Assembly (NCBI RefSeq): GCF_030272615.1
Contig: NC_081410.1
Coordinates: forward strand, 291,992,457-292,052,456
DNA from: Cryptomeria japonica
Lineage: Eukaryota > Streptophyta > Pinopsida > Cupressales > Cupressaceae
Reading direction: 5' to 3'
Length of the DNA stretch: 60,000 nt
In this document: piece by piece, positions 10,360-21,635 of the stretch
Layout of the letters: each line of letters opens with the position of its first letter
Position numbering within the stretch: position 1 is the stretch's first letter
Notes under the pieces: generated by a model
Told to the model about the DNA's origin: nothing
The model's database searches: none
The model's input: the letters and a program-made list of their open reading frames with translations, nothing else
Position numbers and translations under genes: made by a program

Positions 10360-11496
10360 ATGGCTATGGAGAAGCAACTTGAGATGGATCTTGAAGATTA
10401 TGATACTGAAAGGATGAACAACTTGAAATTTCAAGAAGAATTGAATTCTGCAAATGAGTTCATTCTTATCCTACAAGAAAGGTTATCATCAACTCAAGCC
10501 AAGAGAAAAGAAATTTTGCAAAACCTGGATGATGAGGAGAAGAATGCACTTAAGAAACAAAGTTAGAAACTAAGTCAAGCAAACATGCTCATGAAGAATG
10601 AAATGCAAGATCTAACTATGAGGTTATCAAAAGATATTGAGGATAGAAAGAAGGAAGATAATTTTGTTATATCTCTAAAGAATAAATTTGATGAATGTGG
10701 CAGATTGACTCATGAGAATAATCTATTGAGAACTGATTTGGCACACTCCTAGAACAATGAACAAGAACTTGAAAGACAAATAACTACTTTGAGAGATGAT
10801 CTAAGTACTGCAAGTGAGTATAAAGAAAAATTTAGGATTAGTGCTGCATAGTTGGATGACTTATTGAAAAGACAGATGTATATTGATGATTCTAGAGGAG
10901 TTGGATTTGTACAAGGTGAAATCTCCGGTACTACAAATAAATATCAAACAACCAGTATGCATAACTCATCAGAACAAAGGAAATCGATAAGGCAATCTAA
11001 TGCTTATAAATTCAATGGTAGATGTTTTGTTTGCAATAAATTTGGGCATATGGCTAAACAATGTAGAAATAAAGCAAATCAAAACTAGAATTCTGTTCCC
11101 GGTCAATGCACACATTGGAAGAAATTTGGTCATAGATCAGAAGATTGGATAATTAATGTTAAATGTCATGCATGTGGAAAGTTTGGACATTTTGGTAATC
11201 ACTATAGGTGAAGGAATGATACCGGATTTGTCAAAGCAATTTAGAAAAACAATGTTACTTGTTATGCATGCAACAAAATAGGTCATATTGCTAAATACTA
11301 TAGAAGCAAGACTCAACCAATTAGCAATGATAAAGATAATGAGAAAGGAAAGCATAAGGTAGATGAAATACAAAAATATCACACCAAGAGATGAGTTAAA
11401 TTTTTTAAAGAACCAAGTGGAGATGGATCTACACTGGTAACTCCACTAGTAGAACAGGGTATTCCTCCATCGGCAGGAAATTCCATTGGTAACTGA
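10360..11496 (+). pseudogene. Y ORF1: coiled-coil protein with four CCHC zinc knuckles (gag-like)
   Basis: One frame of 379 codons starts at the ATG at 10360 and ends with TGA at 11494. Residues 1-190 are heptad-rich coiled coil (for example ERLSSTQAKRKEILQNLDDE). Four zinc-knuckle units follow: CFVCNKFGHMAKQC near 11025, a decayed CTHWKKFGHRSEDW near 11107, CHACGKFGHFGNHY near 11168 (last Cys to Tyr), and CYACNKIGHIAKYY near 11260 (last Cys to Tyr). In-frame stops include 10564, 10750, 10849, 11086, 11209, 11242 and 11392. In W the codon matching 11242 is Gln. The knuckles suggest nucleocapsid-like RNA binding; the lack of a classical gag core is unusual. Its start lies 60 bp after the PBS. 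Confidence 0.8.
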
Positions 11497-11835
11497 GGCA
11501 TAAGCCCTAGGGGTTGGCAAAGTTATTTCAAAATCCTTCATATTACCCCTGAGGAGATCTAAGGGGATCCGAAGAGTTGTGTTCATCATTGATGAAGGTT
11601 CACCCAACACAAGACTATGAAATCGACATCTGTAGGGTTGTTCATGAAGCATTTATTACAAAGAAAGATTAGGGTTTTATTCACTACTAAAAGGGGGTAA
11701 GTGAATTCATTTTCACTCACCGAGCATTCAGAGCGAAGAAAAAGGTGAATTAAGAGCAAGCAAAGGCATTCTGAAAGGATTTCAAGCCGAAACACTCAAT
11801 CTTCCACCAACGTTCACTTTCAGTTATTCTTCAAA
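11497..11835 (+). other. Spacer between Y ORF1 and ORF2
   Basis: There are 339 bp without a supportable gene. The matching spacer in W (21335-21635) is similar in length and also ends in a purine-rich stretch just before the ORF2 ATG. In Y the last 90 bp (AAAAAGGTGAATTAAGAGC and on) resemble a 5' leader. I see no splice-site pair or ribosome-entry structure I could defend. Confidence 0.4.
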
Positions 11836-11911
11836 ATGGCATCTGGATCTTCAACTCCTACTTTCATTGGAAATCCCACCATTGTCAAAGTCAAGAATAG
11901 GTTAAGGCCCA

Positions 11912-12922
11912 TGTTGGTTCCCAAAACTACATATTAGAAATCTGAGAGCTTTTCTAGATCTCTTAGTGATTCCTCAATCAATCTTGACCAACGAACAGGA
12001 ATGGTCGAAGACCAAATTCCTCTGCACTTTAGGCTCCACTAGACCTAGGTGGGTATACCCCAATCTCCAAAGCATAAAGAGATTGCTTTATAGTGAATTT
12101 AAACTATTTAATCTAGCTGTTTACAGGACTGGCAAACAATTTCTCGCAACTGTGCTTTATTGATATGCTTTTAACTTGTTTTAATTTGATGATTTGAGTA
12201 TAATTGAATATGAATAAAAATTGTAACAGAATGTTGTTGGAACTAAGAGTAATTATGAAAGAACAAGGCACATAAAAACTAGTAAGATATTTCTCCAGTG
12301 AGCACTTTTTGCACACTCAATCTATTCACAAGAAACAAGAAACAAACTAGTGCCTTATCTGATAGTTTACATGTCATTTAATTGACAAATACTTGTAATA
12401 TTTGGAGATAGTGTGAAGAAACAAACTATCACTACAATATCCACAACGTATGCTATGAGAACAACAAAAACAATTCTGCTATCTCTATACCAACATATGA
12501 TAAAACATTGCAACAAATCTTCTTTAGATTTATCCAAAAAAAATTAAATCATTAGTATCATATGACACGAAATGATCTGAAGATGAAAACATCCGACCTT
12601 GTATATTGATTTCTAGGAACAATTGGTGTACAAAAACTTCAGACTCACATATACTTCATGATTACACTTGTTTTCACAAAATAGATTTTATTTCTACGAA
12701 CTTATCTTACATAACACTATAAATTCCAATAGACAATCTGAAAAGATCTTAATCTTACTTACGTTCTGTCCCCTGCAGAATATAAAATAACTCTCTATAC
12801 ATACATGACTCAAACAATATAAATAAAAGGACACACCCTTTCATTTGTACAAACAAAGACTAACAAAATTCCTAACTATCCCTCTTAAATGCTATAAATA
12901 AAACACATGACAATAACATAGA
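11912..12922 (-). repeat. 3' arm of X (R-U5-like), non-coding
   Basis: This AT-rich kilobase has no ORF. It aligns with S from 49343 to about 50100 in the same order: the terminal TGTTGG block, a near-identical 62-bp island (11993-12054), a GCAACTGTGC block near 12145, the GATCTGAAGATGAAAAC region near 12572, and AAGGACACACCCTTT near 12830. A TATTTATAG (minus strand, 12892-12900) sits just after the ORF stop and could be the promoter box that separates U3 from R. Confidence 0.55.
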
Positions 12923-15852
12923 TTAGCCTTTTCCATCCAGCCATTGACCACATTTCTGGATGTGCTGAAGATATTTTTCCTCTTTATATGTAGTAGCATT
13001 GAAGATAATATCTCTGATCACTATCTCTGCTGTAACAAAACCTTCAACCTGCTCCCCTATTTCATTCATGTCCAATGCATCCGCATGGGCAACACTAAGG
13101 GCTGAACTGAGTAGAGACCTGCATTCGGTAATCCACTGGTGCTTGTCCTTCATGACCCCTGCATCATCAACTACACTTGGAAATCCATGATTGACAATCC
13201 CTTTACAATCCTCATACTTGGTATTTAATTCTGTTGTGAATTCTTGATGAGTGTCAATTAGCCTTTTTCCTTTATTTATCCATTTGTCACTCAACGTCTG
13301 ATCCTGCAGTAGCATGTTTAACCTATTAAGGATCCTCTGGTGCGATAAAATGTTATCCATAGTTTTCTAGTAAATAGTCTAGAATTCATCTAATACCTTC
13401 TATAGATTTTCAAATTGTTTTGTCAATAAGACACATGCCGTGTCTGTCCTTATGCTTTGTATTCTTTCCTTCAATTTTTTTTCCTTGTAAAACTCCTCAC
13501 ACTTCTTTTTCAATTTAGATTCATCTGCTATCTGGGGTACACGCTGGCCCCTACTCCTCAAAAGTTCTTCATACAATGATTTATACTTTCCTCCTTCCTT
13601 CATCAACATCTTCATCTATGCTTTGATTAATTTTGAGACATCAACTCCCATATCTGCTATGACCAGGGGATCAACCTTTCCAACCTTCAACTTCATCATG
13701 TGTCCAAAAGCCTTGTCCGCATCTATGATCTTTGGCCTTTTATTTGGGGGATAAAGAGCCCACAACTGCATAGCCTCATCATCTGGACCATATCTTAATC
13801 CGATGAAGATGTCATTCACACCCTGAATGTCCAATTTGAAATCCTTCTTCTCTGAGTGTAACAGGCTATCAAAAATGAAGGATGCACTAAGATCCCAGTC
13901 TAGAAATAAGATAATCCCTACCTCTACAAGAAGTTGCCTTCCCATTTGTGGAGTCATGCTTTCCACTTCTGCATCAATATCTTCCTTCAATTTCCTAAGA
14001 ATCTCTACCTCATTCTCTAGTGTTATGTCAGGCATTGCTTCTCTTAGACTTTTCCCTTTGAAGTGATACAAGAAAGACTTGAATTCCTTTGACTTGATGA
14101 ACTCATCATCAGACACAAAGAGGTATGCTCCTCTAGCCTAACATCCACATCTGCATTTATCCTTGAAACAGTTATGTCCCATGTTTTAGGCTCTTCTTCC
14201 CTTTCAGGCCTCCTAAACCTTGAAATAGCTTCATTTTCTCCTGACTCACTCTCTGCCTCTTCTTCCTCTCCTATCTCTTGCAGCCGTTGCTTCTTTTCAT
14301 GCAATTTTTGTTCTAAACTCTAGACTATCTGCATAGCCTCCTCAGACTCTTTTTTCTTGAAGATATCCCAGGCTTCTACATACTCATGAAAGTAATCACC
14401 CAGATTTTTGTTTTTTCCTACTCCGATGGATATAACCCTCAGGGTCATAGTTCTTTCGACCTGTGTGCTCATAGAGGTTGTAATCTTGTATCAATCTCTT
14501 GTCAATGATCTCATATGCCTTTGTGGAGACAATAGTGAAATTACCGAAATGTAAGGTCCCAGGCAAGAAAAATTACTTGTGAGCACCCCCAAAATGCATT
14601 GTATTTGAGACACTCATCTGCCTTACAATCTCTAGATAAGCGATCCTATCAGGTGCAGGCTTTGGCAACACATAGGGAGCTCCTTCAAATCCAAAAAACC
14701 TAATATAGGTGAAGTCCTGGCACACATACCAGTCACCCCAATTGTGGTTTACTCTGGTATCCCCATGTTCATGGGATCTGAGTAATCTTTTGATTTCCTC
14801 CAAAAAAGACCCAACAAAAGACAATCCAAAAGCTTTGAATAAAGGTTGCACAAAAAAATCTTCAAACTTGATATAGTGGGATCTCATGAAATGTGAATCC
14901 CACAATGACCATGACAACTATACAAGCTGCTCCTCTCCATCCTTACCACGAATATTCAACTTTATTTCCTTAGACCACATTCCCCTGAGTCGTCCATAAA
15001 ACAAGACCACATGCATCAACAAAGAGTAAAACTTAAAAGATTCATTAGGGTTATTTTGAAGGCTCAAGAAACCCTCATTTATTTTCTCAACAACACAAAT
15101 ATCATAGTTGAATTGCCTTGGGTCATGCATCTGTGTGTTGGCAGTAAGGGCCACAGGTCCTATCCGAGCTATATCTTGGACTTCAACTCATCCCACCTGA
15201 CCGTCTTCCATATAGGTATACTGCATTATCTGTTTGAAGATATTGATATCAAATGGGGCCCCATCCTCTTCTATCAATTTTCCCTTTTCAGCCTTATGAA
15301 TGGCCAAATTCCATCCATTGTACATGGTGTCCATCTTCGTATACTCTTCCTTTAGTTTCTCAAAAGACAAAGGAGAATTATATTCAAAACCTAGACCAAA
15401 ACCCTCTTGGATGGTGGCTATTGAGATATGGATTAAAGCATCGCCATTTAGAAACTGGATACATCTTTTGCAACATTGTAAGCCCTAGCCAATATTTTCA
15501 TCAATTGGACATTTACAAAGATGTTAGGGACTACAAGCTTACCCAATCTAGTCGTCCATGGGTTTGAATTTGGGGCTGGATTACTTCTTCTTGTATAATA
15601 ATATAAGAATAATTCATGACCTCTGATCCTGGTCCATACATCGCCAATTTCTTTGAAATCATCCTCTGACTGGTCACAGATGGGTAGGTTGACCTTTGAT
15701 CTCCGGGATTTGGCTCCTAGTGAGCTCATTTGATCAATCATGTCTTGGTTCAACTTTCATTTTGGCACACCTTCTCCCCCTTTAGAATTTTTAGAAGCAC
15801 TTTCAGAGACTTCTATGACCTTCCTCTTTCCCTTGGAACTAGCACCCTCCAT
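12923..15852 (-). pseudogene. X ORF: unknown protein of about 930-980 codons
   Basis: The start is the minus-strand ATG at 15852 (MEGASSKGKRKVIEVSES, a basic N-terminus) and the stop is TAA at 12923. The frame changes near 15450, then stays constant to the end except around 14120-14300, with several stops (for example near 15770, 15155, 13615 and 13370). Recognisable features are an aromatic-rich middle (KFEDFFVQPLFKAFGLSFVG near 14850), a Glu-rich segment near 14280-14220, and a helical C-terminus. No transposase, RT or nuclease motif is visible. It shows weak similarity in order and pattern to Z ORF (INEGFLSL.FKFY against ISDALYAQL.LKFY), enough to suspect homology but not to prove it. Confidence 0.6.
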
Positions 15853-17061
15853 ATTTGAATCTTTCAAGCTTTCTGTAGTTTGATTCTGTGTACTTTAATT
15901 TTGCTTCAATCTCTCTGTTAGCTTCAAACTATTATGCAAAATCCTTGTACCAACTCTTCATATATGGATTTGACAGATTAAAAGCATTTACTATACTGAA
16001 ATCCTGCTATGATTTTCCTCGTGCGAACACCAATCTACCCGTTCTCTGCATTTGATAATGGTGGGTCAATCCATTTGTAATCAGATTCTGCAAAGGCTAA
16101 TCGACATAACTTTTCTGATAATTCAACCAGTTGGTGCCACCCATCCTTTCGGTCGTTATGAGTCTCACAGATCATTTTGCCTCCTGGCTATATTATTATT
16201 TCACCTTTATATCACATCGACGTATGTCATTCCGATACACCCTCCTTTTATTCCTCTATTGCATCCTGGCCATCGGGTTTCACCATAGCTCCAAATATGT
16301 TCCTCTGATAGTGAAAAGTTATTCCAATGAATCCCCCTTGGTCATCCGCATCTCATTCGTTAGATCAGGTCACCTTATCAGGTATCGGGATGAATTATTT
16401 TATGTTTCCCCGATGACTCGATGATATTTAATTCATGCTTGTGCTTCCCTTTCACTTTTTCAGTCTATCAACATATGATTTCCTGATGAAACCTTGCTCT
16501 TGGTCATCGTGTTGCAAAGCTTATCGGGTCTCAAGGTAACCCTTCCTGTGTTTCTCTGATGACCCGATGACATTGGGCTCTAGCCTGTTTGTTTACATAT
16601 CCATTGGCTTATGCTCACCTGATGAGGTCTCCTTCCCGATCATCGCTTCAGATTCCTCATTGGGTATCGGCGTAGCAGAAAATGTCTTCCTCCGAAGGGC
16701 CGATGTCAATTCAATGACTTTACCTTGTCACTCTTTTAGTCATTTACTTCAGTGTAGGCTATCTCAATGAAACCTCATTTCCATCCATCATGATATATAC
16801 CCTATCGGGTATCGTGGTAGCTTTTTCTTACACTGTCCGATATCCCAATGACTTCAAAACATTTGCTCCGCATTCTCCTTAGTCGGTGTAAGTCATACCG
16901 ATAACCTCCTCCTCTGTGCTTGGCTTTGGCTTTCTTATTAGGTATCAGCATAACCCAAAACTCCTTTCACCGATAGTTTGAGTTATTCTGATGGCTTATT
17001 ATTCCAACTTTTTGGTGTTGCTTCATCAGATAAAGTCATGCTGATAATGTTGCCTTCTACC
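15853..17061 (-). repeat. 5' arm of X, part 1: degenerate ATCGG/CCGAT dyad array
   Basis: No gene is present. From about 16030 to 17061 the sequence repeats TATCGGGTA-like and TACCGATA-like motifs roughly every 40-70 bp (near 16275, 16382, 16528, 16667, 16802, 16843 and 16905). In places they form inverted pairs. The array continues on the other side of W at 23650-23940. Similar motifs lie in S at 51340-51960. In X it precedes the ORF, the position the palindrome array occupies in Z. Confidence 0.55.
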
Positions 17062-17857
17062 TGTTAGGGATCCCATAGATACTAAGAGGGGTGGGGTGAA
17101 TCAGTATCTGACCGGTAATTAGAATTTCTTAATTTAAAACATGCTGAACATAATATAACAGTGTATCGGTATGCAAGAAATAATGCAATGAACAGAATCA
17201 AGAACATCCACATGAAAAGCACACCATAAAACAAGATGTTAACGAGGAAAACCAGTGTGGGAAAAACCTCGGTGAGATTTGTGACCCACAATATTCACTC
17301 ACTGGTCAATAAGAGAATATTACTTACAATAGGGGCCTGCACATGTAGGAAGGCCAACTTCCTAGAGCTCACTACTCAATGGGAACTCTCACTGACTTAC
17401 AATAAGGATTATACAAATCCAATATCTTGTACTGCTTTACAATAGCATCTTCAATGCTTGATTCAGTACCGGTTGCTGCTCTGTTCTTTACATATACCCC
17501 TTGACCTATATTTCACACAATAGGTCTGCCTAATATTTTGCTATATGCTTCTACTTCTCAACTAAAATGTCTACAATGATCTCTTTTATATATAAGAGTC
17601 ATTTTACAATTTGCCAAGTTGGCTTACACATTTTTACAATAATAAACAAAATATAATATAACAAAATCTTGTCGGCCTTTGTGCCGGTATACTTCCTTTC
17701 TTCTGTGCCGGTGCCGGTGTCCTGAGTCCCATTGTAGAGTGTGATCTGCTGATGCCGGTATAATGCCTTTGCCGGTGCCATAAGATTGCAAGGTTGCCAT
17801 CAATGACAAAACCTTCAATCACATACAATGTCTCATTGGAGTGTGCATATGCCAACA
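17062..17857 (-). repeat. 3' LTR of W
   Basis: The 796-bp LTR reads on the minus strand from TGTTGGCATATGC (17857) to CCTAACA (17062). It is nearly identical by eye to 22866-23644, apart from about 17 bp present here near 17720-17735 and scattered substitutions. A TATATAAAAGAG box lies near 17580-17600 (minus). Five GCCGGT motifs cluster upstream of it at 17683, 17707, 17713, 17755 and 17771. Confidence 0.92.
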
Positions 17858-17876
17858 ATCTCCCCCTTTGGCATTG
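17858..17876 (-). promoter_or_regulatory. Polypurine tract of W
   Basis: The minus strand reads ATGCCAAAGGGGGAGAT directly before the 3' LTR start. A second copy of the core, ATGCCAAAGGGGGAGT, lies about 140 bp upstream near 18002-18017. Y has the same doubling. Confidence 0.85.
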
Positions 17877-18057
17877 ATGGCAACACTCATGAGAAATTTC
17901 AAAAAGTATCCAAAAATGTGTAGTCCAAAAATGTTACCAAAAAATGTGAGAGCTCCCCCTGAGCATATGATTCCTGTGATTTGAATTTTCTCATCCCACT
18001 ACTCCCCCTTTGGCATCAATGACAAAGGTTGTCAAGATGTTAGTAGAGTTTGTGGTT

Positions 18058-21000
18058 TCAACCTTGTTGTTGGGTAGTTATAATTTGAAAAAGATCTCCC
18101 AAAATCAAATTTATAATATCCATAAACTTCTTGCTATCCTTTATTGCTATTTCTGTTCTTTTCACTGTATCGGTGAGATGCTGCAAATGCTCTGCCAGTG
18201 TTTTGCTACCCTATATTAGTGCCTCAGAAATTTCCTTCCACAGAAATGCTAGATAGTCCAATCTTGGAGTTAGTTTAGATCTCAAATGTATTGCCTTACT
18301 TATTATTCTTTCTTTTTCTCTTTCTAATTTGAGTAATTCTTCCTCAAAATTTGTTATCTTCTCCTCAAAAACTGATAGTGTATCAGGTGAGTTGACAAAA
18401 TTATCTGCAAGTTTATTGATCTCATCCTGTACCTTGCTCATTTTCTTGTCAATATCTATAGTCAAATTTTTTTTTATAGGTATCTTTGTACAAATTTTTG
18501 TACTCTTTCAACAAATTACATAATTCCGGTAGAAGTGTGTCAAAATCTCTATTACACTTCTTTATTTGCTCATCAAAGAATTTCTGTTTTTCAACTTCTA
18601 CTTTATCCTTTACTGACTCTTCTTTTCTTTTCTCAATATTTTCTTAGATATATTTACACAGTGTATCCAATTATCCTAAAGAATCTTTGTTATCTATATT
18701 ACAGTTAGGAGCAATTACCTTCAAAATTGGTATGGTATCATCAATTGCTTTGTAAGCCTCTGAGCTGCAGTCGGTTATTTTCTTGATAGAATCAAGTAGT
18801 ACCTCAGTCACATTGGTTGATTTGAAGCTTGATGATGATTCAACAATCTGAGTACCGGTGGAAGTAACCAAGCTTGTATTGACCTCTGGTAGGTCAGTTT
18901 GTGTCTGCATTTCTTTAAGCAATGGTTTTCCTACTTCACTAGTTGCTGGTGGCACTGTTTCCTTATGTACCTCTTCCGGTTGTTGTTGTTCTGGAGTCTT
19001 TAGCTCTATTTGTTTCTCTGTATGTTTCATTGCCTCAGTGTGTGTCTCAGTCTCTACCTTTTTCTCTTTATCTTCTGTCAGTTTATCAGTTTCGCCTACT
19101 ACCAGAGGCTCACTAGCCATATCTGTCTTTTCTGTTGTATCTTTGTCTACTACTATGTTGATCTTCTGAGTATCAACATTCACAGTATATAGGACTTTAG
19201 GATTAGGATTATTTCCTCTACATCCATATTCTCGGCTGCCGATTGATCTTTAGTAGTTGTTTATTTTACCGATGGAGTAATCAAAGAAGGTGGGGGTAAG
19301 TTGTCTCTAACCTTGATACTAGGTGGTCCACCAACTTTTCCTTTCCCCTTGTCTCTATCTTTCTGATATACTTTTATGGGTTTGGGGTTCCTGTATTCTT
19401 CTTGTTTTTCTTTCTCAACCAGGAATATATCCCATCCATTTTCTGTTTTCTCTGTCACCTCATTAACTCTTCCTACCATTAAAGCAACGTGCTGGTGTGC
19501 AGTAGAAAATACTGTCTGATTGGCTTGAGCAATTAGGTCATCAATTTCCTGTGGAGAGTTTACTGGATATACAACAAGTAACTTTTCAATTTTTATTTTC
19601 TTATCCAATTCTATCACTGCTTGTCTTCTTGCCTCTAGTCTTTTGAATAATTCATTTGGTATTTCATTGACTACTTCCATCAAAAACTTCTTGTACATAT
19701 CCATGTGCAATATAACACTATTTTCAACTTGCTCTTTTTCATCAGCTGTTAGAGTGTCATATATTTTCTCTATATTTTTTAGTTTACCTTCCTCTGTGAT
19801 TTCATTCAGCAGTATATCAAGAGGGGCCAAGTCTTTGTTTGTCCTTTTCTTCTTCTTGGGTGTCAATTTCTTCTTTGGTGTGGCCTTTCTTACTAGAGAT
19901 CTTATTGCTTGTTGCTTTTGCCTTGTCCTCCTGGGTGAGGGTGTGGTTGCTGATGAGGGATCTCTTTTTCTTACAACTCTTTTGAAAGTTGTAGGCATGT
20001 CACTTCTTGAAGAAGTACCTACCGGTGATAGGTGAGTTTCAGGTTGTGGAGTTGCTAACTCATCCTCTGTTATGCCGGTTTTCTTCAATACATCTTCTTT
20101 GATGGCTTTTTCTTGTCTGGACCCTTTCCTTACAACTGCCTCAACCTTTTTCACCCTTTTCTTTGATTGAATTTGTCTTTCAATATTTTCTGCATTGCCA
20201 AATACTTCTTCCTTAGGTTCTTTGGGGGCTTCCAGAAGTGCTTTAGCATATGTTTCAACTAAATGATCATCTATTTCATAGCCCATCTCGGTTACCCAAA
20301 CTGTCCTTGGGATGACTGCCTCCATCCAGATTTCATCTTTCTTGATGACAAAACATATTTCATCTTTGTATTTGTCTACAATCTTCTGTGATAACCTTAC
20401 TCTTTTCTTCATTTTGGTCTTTAATGCTTGAAAGAAGTCATTAATATTGCTTTCCTTGTTCTCACCCATGTTATTGAATAGTTCTGTTAATTGTTTGCCT
20501 ATCGATATGTCATATCCAAGTTCTTTGTAACCTATACCAGGAACTTATTTTGTTATATGTAGCATTAGGCATACTAACATATTTCCAAATCTGAAAGTTC
20601 CTTTCTTGTCATTCTTGATCTTTCCAAGGTTGTCAATTAATTCATCCTTTAACCACTCACATATGTCAATTTTTGCATTGTCTGTGACCATATCATAAGC
20701 ACTCTTAATGAATAAACTTAAAACTAAATTGAGTCTATTAGCATGAGTAGCTTTATACTGTAATATCATACTGATGAATCTCACATTGATATCTGTTACA
20801 TCATTTACTCTTAGGGACCTCTTGTCGAATGTTGCACCAGTTAGGTTTATAACTAGGTCATTGGAAAATTTCTTGGTTTTATCTGGTCTTTTACCGGTGG
20901 TCGGTAACCTTGTGATAGCTTTCACTGCTTCCTTGGTGATTTTGTGGATTGCATCTAACCAAAAAAATTCTCCATGTACCCTGCTCAAAACTATCCTAAT

Positions 21001-21334
21001 CACATCATTTGGAAATTCAGGAATGCTAAGGATCTCTGTAAATCCTAGGGTCTCAATGATCTTGTGTTCATCCTTTACATTGCCGGTATTATCACATATC
21101 ACATTTTTATACATGGTTTTAATTTCCTCATCTCCTAATTCCTCAATGTTGCAGTGGATGTACATTCTGGGGTCTTCAGCATATACAACTCCCTTAGGAA
21201 TTTGAGAAAAAGCACCTAAAGGTATCATCCTTCTTTTCTATCTCAGGAACTAACTGAAATATGGGCCTAGGACTTTTTATTACCTCAACAATAGTAGGGT
21301 TTGCTATATATTCAATTGCAGAGGTGGTTGCCAT
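18058..21334 (-). pseudogene. W ORF2: large protein of unknown function
   Basis: The start is the minus-strand ATG at 21334 (MATTSAIEYIANPTIVEV) and the probable end is TGA at 18058, about 1,090 codons. The N-terminal domain to about 20540 contains FFWLDAIHKITKEAV, DICEWLKDEL and KGTFRFGNMLVCLML, all matched in Y ORF2. A Lys-rich NLS-like region lies at about 19900-19830 (KKATPKKKLTPKKKKR), followed by a Glu/Lys/Thr/Pro-rich, probably disordered segment and a coiled-coil tail (18465-18214). Frame shifts occur near 21240, 19260 and 18650. Two proteins of the same layout in different LTR families suggest conserved function, perhaps in particle assembly or targeting, but no motif names it. Confidence 0.75.
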
Positions 21335-21635
21335 GATTAAATACCTTTTACTGCCTTGGATGGATGATTGCTTGGAGTGTTCTTGCTTCTTTCTTGAAAT
21401 GCCTTAGCTCAGAATCTTCACGCTCTTCGAAATTTTGAAATCTTGGTGAATTGAAATGGAGCCAAAACCTTAATTTTATAGTGTCTTTTCACCATCTACC
21501 ATATTAATTTTATGCCAGTTAAGTATTCACTTAACATTGTTTGCTGGTAATAAGTAATTTCCAACTTCTTATCTCTAACCGAGGGAATAATAGCACATGT
21601 ATCAATAGATTGCCAAACCCTCAAGGAAATTTTCT

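Noticed and set aside
11912-12870. Left LTR of X ending at GACTAACA near 12868
   Set aside because: The candidate end looks good, but no matching copy exists at the right end of X after W is removed, so it cannot be called an LTR pair.
17082-17445. Small protein genes in the W LTRs (17082-17291, 17236-17445 and 23038-23247)
   Set aside because: They recur only because the LTR is duplicated; they have no start context or conserved motif, and the frames break in the other copy's surroundings.
19643-20035. Plus-strand ORFs over W (also 18858-19169, 20774-21205, 22397-22678)
   Set aside because: They are antisense shadows of the W ORFs, rich in Ser, Phe and Leu as expected for complements of Lys/Glu-rich coding sequence.
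19261-20469. Host nuclear protein with Lys-rich region
   Set aside because: It is the middle of W ORF2, within a complete LTR element.
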